A model generated the notes under the pieces. It was given only the letters and a program-made list of their open reading frames with translations. It did no database searches and was not told the origin of the DNA. The position numbers and the translations under genes are program-made. This document shows, piece after piece, positions 1-4,326 of a DNA stretch of 7,735 nucleotides; within the stretch, counting starts at the first letter, position 1, and every line of letters begins with the position of its first letter. The stretch comes from Thermoplasmatota archaeon (lineage in GTDB: Archaea; Thermoplasmatota; Thermoplasmata; UBA10834): assembly GCA_030836605.1 (NCBI GenBank), contig JAUPMC010000077.1:1-7735 (forward strand), written 5' to 3'.

Positions 1-43
1 ACAGGAACAAGGGTTTGAAAGTGGTTTGCGGGGCCTCCGGGGC

Positions 44-1381
44 CTACTTCTTGACGGCCTCTGCGAAGCTCGCCTCCAGGATATCCATGGCCTGCTCGAG
101 TATCTCGGGCGGCATGATCATCGACGGGTGCATCCTGATGACGTTGTCGTAGGTGCCGCACGTGAGGAGCAACAGCCCCTTCTTCAGCGCGGCGGCCTTG
201 ACGGCCTTCGTCTCGCTCACTGCGGGCGTCTTCGACTTCGGGTCGCTGACCAGCTCCACCGCCATCATCGCGCCCATGCCCCTGACGTCGCCTATGATTG
301 GGATGCGCTTCTGCAGCTCCAAGAGCCGCCTGGTCATGTACGCGTTGACCTTCGGCACGTTCTTCACGGCCTTCTCGATGATCGACCACTGGGCCAACGC
401 CGCCGAGCACGCGACCGGGTTGCCTCCGAATGTGCCCCCGAGGCCGCCCACCTGCGGGGCGTCCATTATCTCCGGCCTGCCGGTCGTCGCGGAGACCGGG
501 AACCCCCCGCCTATGCCCTTGCCGCTGACGAGCATGTCCGGCTCCACTCCGGGCCAGTGCTCGACGCACCACATCCTGCCCGTCCTGCCGGCACCCGTCT
601 GTATCTCGTCGTCGATGTACACGGCCCCGTGCTTCCTGCATATCTTGGTGACCTTCGCGTAGAACTCCTTCGGCGGGACGATGAACCCGCCCTCGCCCGC
701 GATCGGCTCGCCGATCAGGCATGCGACCTTGCCCTGGAACTGCGGCTTGGACCAGGTCTCGTCTATCTTGTCTGCGCACGCGACGCCACATGATGGGTAT
801 GTCATGTTCAGAGGGCACCGGTAGCAGTACGGGAACTCGACCTTGTATGTCTCTGGCAGTGGGCCGAACCCGGCCTTGTACGGCATCTCCTTGGACGTGA
901 GGGCCATGGCCATCATGGTCCTGCCATGGAACGCGTGGACGAACGAGAACGCTGCGGGCTTCTTCGTGTAGTGCCTCGATATCTTCACCGAGTTCTCGAC
1001 GGCCTCGGCGCCAGAGTTGTACAGGACCGACTTGGAGAGGCCTTTCCCCGGGGCGGACTCCGCGAGCTTCTGGGCGAGGCTGAGATAGCTCTCGTACGGT
1101 GTGACCTGGAAGCACAGGTGGAGGAACTTGTCGGCCTGGGCCTTCACCGCGTCGACGACCTCCGGGGGTCTGTTGCCCACGTTGTTGACCCCGATCCCGC
1201 TCCCCATGTCGATGAACACGTTGCCGTCGACGTCGAACAGGAGCGACCCTTCGGCCCGCTCGATGTACACAGGGGCGACGATGCCCACTCCCTTCGACAG
1301 GTACTTCTCCCTCATCTTGTTGAGGTCAACGGATCTTGGCCCGGGGACCTCGGTTTTGATTGAAGCTTTTTGCGCCGCCAT
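44..1381 (-). CDS. Class III PLP-dependent aminotransferase (GabT / ornithine aminotransferase-like)
   Basis: A 445-residue protein, full length for fold-type I class III aminotransferases. These move an amino group from an omega- or alpha-amino acid to a 2-oxoacid in the cytoplasm. Visible landmarks are the phosphate-binding NSGAEAVE at 122-129, FHGRT at 151-155, the cofactor-ring aspartate in DDEIQTGAGRTG (Asp258), the Schiff-base lysine in SGKGIGGG (Lys288) and GGTFGGNP at 315-322. A four-cysteine cluster (C186, C189, C198, C202) lies between the phosphate loop and the catalytic Asp. The start is ATG with GAGGTG about seven bases upstream. A TATA-like box at 1451-1460 gives it its own promoter. 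Related archaeal enzymes act as GABA, ornithine or acetylornithine transaminases or as amino acid racemases. The sequence does not let me choose among these, and the neighbours (membrane glycosyltransferase, PAC2 protein) give no pathway clue. Family assignment is secure; substrate is unknown. Confidence 0.93.
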   Translation of the reverse strand: MAAQKASIKTEVPGPRSVDLNKMREKYLSKGVGIVAPVYIERAEGSLLFDVDGNVFIDMGSGIGVNNVGNRPPEVVDAVKAQADKFLHLCFQVTPYESYLSLAQKLAESAPGKGLSKSVLYNSGAEAVENSVKISRHYTKKPAAFSFVHAFHGRTMMAMALTSKEMPYKAGFGPLPETYKVEFPYCYRCPLNMTYPSCGVACADKIDETWSKPQFQGKVACLIGEPIAGEGGFIVPPKEFYAKVTKICRKHGAVYIDDEIQTGAGRTGRMWCVEHWPGVEPDMLVSGKGIGGGFPVSATTGRPEIMDAPQVGGLGGTFGGNPVACSAALAQWSIIEKAVKNVPKVNAYMTRRLLELQKRIPIIGDVRGMGAMMAVELVSDPKSKTPAVSETKAVKAAALKKGLLLLTCGTYDNVIRMHPSMIMPPEILEQAMDILEASFAEAVKK

Positions 1382-1450
1382 CGGAACACCTCGAACTTCG
1401 TGCGACCAAACATCGCTTACGTCGCTGATGGTTGAAACAATAGATATTAC

Positions 1451-1460
1451 TTTAAAATTT
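1451..1460 (-). promoter_or_regulatory. TATA-like box for the aminotransferase gene
   Basis: On the minus strand this reads AAATTTTAAA, in an A/T-rich pocket unlike the GC-rich surroundings. It lies about 70 bases before the ATG at 1381, which predicts a transcription start near 1430 and a leader of roughly 45-50 bases. It sits only a few bases past the stop codon of the upstream glycosyltransferase gene, so the aminotransferase is probably transcribed independently. Confidence 0.55.
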
Positions 1461-1463
1461 GCC

Positions 1464-2630
1464 TCAATTATCCGCCGGGGCCGCCTTCGAGGCGTCCTTG
1501 GGGGCTGTCGCTTCGGCGCCAGACGATGTGGCGGCCGATGTCGCCTTCTCGTCTGCCCTCTCCCTCATCCTGAGCGCCAGGAAGACGCCGGCGACCGTCA
1601 GGGGCGCGAGGCTGCTCTTGACCGCCACCAGCAGGAACGTGACCGTCGCCATCATGACCCGGTCGTTCAAGCTCCTGACCCGCAGGCCGACCAAGACGGC
1701 CAGGGCGGTCAAGGCGAACCCGATGAGCGCGAAGTACGGGCTGTCGTAGGCTATCTCGCTCAACAAGGTGCCCCCGGCGGACGTCCCCACGCGTGCCTCC
1801 TCGCTCGTGTGGAAGAACACCGCAGAGTCGAGCACGTTGGCCACGCCGAACGGCAGCATCACGAGGACCGCGAGGGCCGCTGAGGCCCCGGCGGAGGCGA
1901 CCGTCTCCGACAGCTTGCGCCAGTCCTTCCTGGAAACAGATGACTGGAGGAAGAACAGGAGAAGGATTAGGAACGGGATCGCGGCGTAAATCTTGGTCAG
2001 CACGGCCAAGGCCATGATCACCAAGGACACGGCCTCAGGGTGCCATTTGAGCCTCTGGAGCGCGTACACCGAGCCTGTCATGAACAGTAGCGTGAGGGAG
2101 GCGTTGTCCATGGAATAGAAGAGCATCACGATCCCGGCCTTGGGCGCGAACGTCAGCCACGGCACACGGACCATGCTTCTGAGCATGTACATGGCGAGCC
2201 CCGCGAAGATCATGTTCGCGACGACGAACCAGTATGGCGAGCCCAAGGACCCGAGGGCGGCCTCCGCGCCGATGTACGTGAACAGGTCCAGGGGCATGTA
2301 GTTGTACGGGCCGAGAGTCCAATCGACGTCCACGCGGTACTTGGTCTTGAACCTCGGCACGACGTATTCCTCGTACGGGTTCGTGCCGTCGTTCACGCTC
2401 TCGACGGCCGTGTCGACGGCTTCGTCGATGTCGTGTATATCCTCGAAATGGTCGAAGTTGAACGCATACCAGGACACGAAGACGATGAAGACGGCCCACA
2501 GGAACACCGTCAGGGCTGGGCCCCAACGCTTCAGGGCGGCTATGAGGCGGCCGAGCCTCCTCACCCTCGCGCTCATCACCCAGATGAGCACGATGGCCGC
2601 CAGTATCCCGTTATAGAATATGTCTATCAA
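1464..2630 (-). CDS. Multi-pass membrane glycosyltransferase, GT87/DUF2029-like (GT-C fold)
   Basis: A 388-residue, very hydrophobic protein with about nine or ten membrane segments (roughly 5-20, 37-57, 131-192 in several spans, 199-229, 243-263, 297-317, 324-353). The first large outside loop has an acidic stretch DIHDIDEAVD (64-73), then GTNPYEEYV (82-90) and LGPYNYMPLDLF (106-117). A later LTKIYAAIPFLILLLF (211-226) also fits. The order acidic loop, G-NPY, Y-PL, K-Y-P is what I know from GT87 polyprenyl-phosphate-mannose-dependent transferases, so it probably adds a sugar to a lipid or glycan on the outer face. The donor and acceptor are unknown. The C-terminal 34 residues form an Ala/Ser/Lys-rich tail. 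The start is TTG at 2630, with GGGGAG nearby and an in-frame TGA six codons upstream. The first ATG (codon 19) would delete the first membrane segment. Confidence 0.72.
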   Translation of the reverse strand: MIDIFYNGILAAIVLIWVMSARVRRLGRLIAALKRWGPALTVFLWAVFIVFVSWYAFNFDHFEDIHDIDEAVDTAVESVNDGTNPYEEYVVPRFKTKYRVDVDWTLGPYNYMPLDLFTYIGAEAALGSLGSPYWFVVANMIFAGLAMYMLRSMVRVPWLTFAPKAGIVMLFYSMDNASLTLLFMTGSVYALQRLKWHPEAVSLVIMALAVLTKIYAAIPFLILLLFFLQSSVSRKDWRKLSETVASAGASAALAVLVMLPFGVANVLDSAVFFHTSEEARVGTSAGGTLLSEIAYDSPYFALIGFALTALAVLVGLRVRSLNDRVMMATVTFLLVAVKSSLAPLTVAGVFLALRMRERADEKATSAATSSGAEATAPKDASKAAPADN

Positions 2631-2727
2631 GCTGCGCTCCCCTAGTCAGTGCCCCCAGGCGACAGCCGCTGACAATGGCCGGGTCGGCCCAGGCTGCTCC
2701 TCCGCGAGCGTTAACATCCCGAGCGCC

Positions 2728-2736
2728 CTATAATAC
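2728..2736 (-). promoter_or_regulatory. TATA-like box for the GT87-like gene
   Basis: The minus strand reads GTATTATAG, the only A/T-rich stretch in this GC-rich gap. It lies about 100 bases before the TTG start, predicting a leader of about 75 bases. It begins 26 bases past the stop of the PAC2 gene. Confidence 0.45.
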
Positions 2737-2761
2737 TCTTCCTGAGGACCGGGTCTGGGCC

Positions 2762-3550
2762 TCAGTAATACCCTTCGACCTTGCCGTTGGGAGACTGGCC
2801 CTTGCTCTGCCTCGCCGCATCCTTGTGCAGGACCTTCAGCTGCGCCTCGAGCCTCTCGGCCTCCTTGCAGAGCGGCTCGACGTTGAGGTTCATGTGCAGG
2901 ACCATCTGGTCTATAGCCGCCAGGATCAGCGCGGCCGCCCTGGCGTCGGCGACATCCGGCCTCGCCTCCGCGAGGAGCGTGATGACATCCACCTGGCGCC
3001 TCTTGCCCTCGTTCAGGAGCACGCCCGCGGTGCCCGATATGACGCCCTCGAGGAATGGCTCCGCGTCAGTCTCCTTGAGGAGCTCCTGCGCGGCCTCCGT
3101 GCTCCCGATGCCGTAGACAGCCACCTCGGCCTCCATGTCCCCGGCTTCACCGGGCCCCTCATCCTCGTCCCTCTCGACAATCAGCCCGCCCGCCGATATG
3201 ACGAGCCTGCACCTCTGCGTTATCGCGAAGTCTATGATCGCGGTGCCCAACGGCCTGAGGAGCTGTGCCGAGGGCTGTATCTCCGTGGAGAAGACGACGA
3301 TCTGCTGTTCCCCCTCCTTCAGACGCGGGCGGGCGTACACGCGCGCGGGCCCGAGCGGTTCGGAGTCCCTTATCAGCGAGACCGTGGGGAACAGGTCCGA
3401 GTCCATGACAGCCACGTACTCCATCTTCAGGAGGGCGATCAGGTAGTTGGCCACAATCGAGCTCACGAGGCCCACGCTCGGGAACCCGTCTATCACGACT
3501 GCGTTCCTGAGGTCTGTCTTCTTGAGCTCGACTATCTCTATCTCGGCCAT
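2762..3550 (-). CDS. PAC2 family protein (archaeal proteasome-assembly-chaperone-like)
   Basis: A 262-residue protein that opens with the PAC2 signature: a beta-strand, then GFPSVGLVSSIVANYLI (22-38), and LFPTVSLI near 53-60. A later SGTAGVLLNEGKRR (172-185) leads to the conserved LLAEARPDVADARAAA helix region. Archaeal members (PbaA/PbaB class) bind and help assemble or activate the 20S proteasome. The C-terminus ends Glu-Gly-Tyr-Tyr; the penultimate Tyr recalls the HbYX tail that docks into proteasome alpha-ring pockets, but the hydrophobic position is Gly. The region from about 222 is a likely coiled helix (EPLCKEAERLEAQLKVLHK). I chose ATG at 3550 over an in-frame GTG at 3574. The TATA-like box at 3577-3584 places transcription start near 3556, which excludes the GTG, and GGGGGA precedes the ATG. 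The exact partner is inferred, not shown. Confidence 0.85.
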   Translation of the reverse strand: MAEIEIVELKKTDLRNAVVIDGFPSVGLVSSIVANYLIALLKMEYVAVMDSDLFPTVSLIRDSEPLGPARVYARPRLKEGEQQIVVFSTEIQPSAQLLRPLGTAIIDFAITQRCRLVISAGGLIVERDEDEGPGEAGDMEAEVAVYGIGSTEAAQELLKETDAEPFLEGVISGTAGVLLNEGKRRQVDVITLLAEARPDVADARAAALILAAIDQMVLHMNLNVEPLCKEAERLEAQLKVLHKDAARQSKGQSPNGKVEGYY

Positions 3551-3576
3551 CCGTCCCCCTTGAGGGAGGTGCACCG

Positions 3577-3584
3577 CTTTTAAG
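3577..3584 (-). promoter_or_regulatory. TATA-like box for the PAC2 gene
   Basis: The minus strand reads CTTAAAAG within a longer A/T patch. It lies about 30 bases before the ATG at 3550, implying a very short leader. This supports the ATG over the upstream GTG at 3574. Confidence 0.5.
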
Positions 3585-3646
3585 TTAACTCAGAGGCCAG
3601 GTCAGGGCCCCCGAGCCACCTCGCCGCCTCCCCCAAAACAACCAAG

Positions 3647-3654
3647 TTTTAATA
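3647..3654 (+). promoter_or_regulatory. TATA box for tRNA-Arg
   Basis: TTTTAATA, preceded by ACCAAG as a possible TFB-recognition element. Its centre is about 36 bases before the first base of the tRNA. That predicts a start near 3675 and a 5' leader of about 10-12 bases for RNase P to remove. Confidence 0.65.
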
Positions 3655-3725
3655 CGACGGTGCCTAATCTGTGACGAGGCCAGCGTGGGCCGGTGGCTTA
3701 GTCCGGATATAGCACTGGCCTTCTA

Positions 3726-3752
3726 ATCCGCCCCTTAAGGGGCGGTGAGGCA
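3726..3752 (+). other. tRNA-Arg intron 1 (27 nt, position 37/38)
   Basis: It forms a canonical BHB. CUUC (3720-3723) pairs with GAGG (3747-3750). The three-base bulges are UAA (cut UA|A at 3725/3726) and CAA (cut CA|A at 3752/3753). The intron itself folds as CCGCCCC-UUAA-GGGGCGG, a seven-pair hairpin. Removal restores A37 and A38. The splice points follow the family rule of cutting after the second bulge base. Confidence 0.9.
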
Positions 3753-3774
3753 AGCCAGTGGTCTCGGGTTCGAA

Positions 3775-3796
3775 AGGCGCCCGAAACGCCCGAAAG
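3775..3796 (+). other. tRNA-Arg intron 2 (22 nt, T-loop position 59/60)
   Basis: UUCG (3769-3772) pairs perfectly with CGAA (3791-3794). The bulges are AAA (cut AA|A at 3774/3775) and AGU (cut AG|U at 3796/3797). The intron hairpin is GGCG-CCCGAAA-CGCC. The 3-4-3 geometry is strict. Splicing rebuilds UUCGAAU exactly, and no other reading gives a 7-base T-loop with the TCGGG/CCCGA stem. Confidence 0.9.
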
Positions 3797-3830
3797 TCCC
3801 GACCGGCCCGCCTTGGTCCATCCAAAGACA

Positions 3831-3838
3831 TATAAAAG
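3831..3838 (+). promoter_or_regulatory. TATA box for the eL41 gene
   Basis: TATAAAAG, the best TATA match in the window, with CCAAAGACA upstream as a possible BRE. It predicts a start near 3859 and a leader of about 20 bases before the ATG at 3879. It lies only 20 bases past the tRNA-Arg 3' end. Confidence 0.75.
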
Positions 3839-3840
3839 GG

Positions 3841-3855
3841 GGGCGTTGTACGCCC
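3841..3855. repeat. Short inverted repeat in the eL41 promoter
   Basis: GGGCGT-TGT-ACGCCC, a six-pair perfect inverted repeat with a three-base centre. It lies directly between the TATA box and the predicted transcription start. It could be a repressor operator that blocks the initiation complex, or chance in GC-rich DNA. Its position before the expected start argues against an mRNA hairpin. Confidence 0.4.
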
Positions 3856-3878
3856 AAAAGACGCTAGGAGTCTGACTC

Positions 3879-3986
3879 ATGAAGAGGAGCTCACGTGCCT
3901 GGAAGAAGCGCGGCAAGCAGAGATGGAAGTGGCGCAAGAAGAAGATGAGGAGACGGAAGAGAGCTCAGAAGCTGAGGAAGAAGTAG
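3879..3986 (+). CDS. rpl41e: Ribosomal protein eL41
   Basis: A 35-codon gene (ATG to TAG) for an extremely basic peptide: 23 of 35 residues are Lys or Arg. The core RWKWRKKKMRRRKR matches the eL41 signature as I know it (KWRKKRMRRLKRKRR in eukaryotes), so it is the single-helix large-subunit protein that sits at the interface between ribosomal subunits. It has a clear TATA box (3831-3838) and AGGAG at 3866-3870, eight bases before the ATG. The purine-rich coding strand (AAG, AGG, GAG) contains no internal TATA-like box. The stop codon is followed after 22 bases by tRNA-Trp, so the mRNA probably continues into the tRNA. It is about 10 residues longer at the N-terminus than the eukaryotic form. 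Genes this short are often missed by automatic callers. Confidence 0.88.
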   Translation: MKRSSRAWKKRGKQRWKWRKKKMRRRKRAQKLRKK

Positions 3987-4008
3987 GCTCACCGGCGTCC
4001 AAACCACT

Positions 4009-4183
4009 GGGGGTATGGGGTAACCTGGTATCCTTACGGGCTCCAGTTATGGGAATGATTTCCGTTGGGTTTGCTGACCAGTGATGAGTAACTGGAGCGA
4101 TGACCCATAGTCCGTATAACGCGCGGAGTCGCTCTCCGCGTGGAGGAAACCCGTCGATGGGGGTTCAAATCCCTCTGCCCCCA
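4009..4183 (+). tRNA. tRNA-Trp (CCA) with intron
   Basis: The acceptor is GGGGGTA (4009-4015) with TGCCCCC (4176-4182), including one G-U pair; the discriminator is A4183. The D-arm at 4018-4034 has A14, GG at 18-19 and A21. The anticodon stem is ACGGG (4036-4040) with CCCGT (4150-4154), and the anticodon CCA is at 4043-4045. The variable loop is CGAT. The T-arm is GGGGG-TTCAAAT-CCCTC (4159-4175). Removing 4047-4148 gives a 73-nt tRNA with loop CUCCAGA. CCA is not encoded (ACTCC follows). No TATA box lies between the eL41 stop and this gene. The 3' end (from 4162) is duplicated downstream, marking it as an integration target. Confidence 0.93.
4047..4148 (+). ncRNA. tRNA-Trp intron carrying a box C/D methylation guide
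   Basis: The C/D core is box C AUGAUUU (4055-4061, UGAU core kept), a 12-base guide, D' CUGA (4074-4077), a three-base spacer, C' GUGAUGA (4081-4087), a 12-base guide, then D AUGA (4100-4103). The terminal stem is UAUGGG (4048-4053) with CCCAUA (4104-4109). Both guides have exactly the 12-base length typical of archaeal sRNAs. The D guide pairs over ten bases with 4040-4049, and the fifth base before D (G4095) meets C4043 = C34. The D' guide puts G4069 opposite C4150 = C39. Box D (AUGA for CUGA) is off consensus. A second hairpin, CGCGGAG/CTCCGCG (4122-4140), precedes the 3' splice site. CUCC (4041-4044) pairs with GGAG (4142-4145) as the central splice helix. The 3' bulge looks four bases long, so the 3' junction is less certain than the 5' one. 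Confidence 0.85.
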
Positions 4184-4189
4184 CTCCTA
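4162..4189 (+). repeat. Putative attachment site copy 1 (in tRNA-Trp 3' end)
   Basis: These 28 bases run from the T-stem of tRNA-Trp to six bases past its discriminator and are repeated perfectly at 5861-5888. Weaker similarity continues to about 4235 (CATAGCCAGT and GAGAAATCAAGG shared with copy 2). Archaeal integrases commonly recombine in the 3' half of tRNA genes and keep the intact tRNA at one boundary, as here. No integrase gene is visible in the window. Confidence 0.7.
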
Positions 4190-4250
4190 TCCATAGCCAG
4201 TGATAGCCTCGGCTTGAGAAATCAAGGGGTTTCTTGACGGATAGGAGTGG
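4181..4250. repeat. 12-base inverted repeat starting in the tRNA-Trp 3' end
   Basis: CCACTCCTATCC (4181-4192) and GGATAGGAGTGG (4239-4250) are perfectly complementary over 12 bases across a 46-base interior. The interior holds smaller hairpins (AGCC-TC-GGCT; AGAAA with TTTCT). The left arm includes the last two acceptor bases and the discriminator. It could be a transcript-end structure, a separate small RNA or recombination-site symmetry. Copy 2 of the repeat lacks the right arm. Confidence 0.6.
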
Positions 4251-4326
4251 ACGGTTCTATCTCCGGGAGCGGTCTTAGGAGTCAGGACAAGGAAGCGGGG
4301 CCGAACGTCGCTCATGATTCGATCCA

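Larger units (their letters stand above)
3687..3810 (+). tRNA. tRNA-Arg (UCU), two introns
   Basis: The full cloverleaf can be built by hand. The acceptor stem is GGGCCGG (3687-3693) with CCGGCCC (3803-3809), seven perfect pairs, and the discriminator is G3810. The D-arm at 3696-3713 has A14, G18-G19 and A21. The anticodon stem is CTGGC (3715-3719) with GCCAG (3754-3758). The anticodon TCT is at 3722-3724. The T-stem is TCGGG (3764-3768) with CCCGA (3798-3802). Two insertions, 3726-3752 and 3775-3796, must be removed to give a 7-base anticodon loop (CUUCUAA) and the standard T-loop UUCGAAU. The mature RNA would be 75 nt. The gene reads codon AGA. The 3' end shows GCC followed by TT, so CCA is not encoded in full. 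It heads the plus-strand cluster with eL41 and tRNA-Trp. Confidence 0.95.

Noticed and set aside
26..1363. Several long plus-strand frames across the aminotransferase
   Set aside because: They are Arg/His/Pro-rich antisense shadows caused by the high GC third-position bias of the real gene.
2675..3583. 302-codon plus-strand frame opposite the PAC2 gene
   Set aside because: The opposite strand has clear PAC2 motifs and a promoter; this frame has no recognisable domain and typical shadow composition.
3698..3937. Minus-strand 79-codon frame
   Set aside because: It runs antisense through tRNA-Arg with both introns and eL41, which explain this sequence fully.
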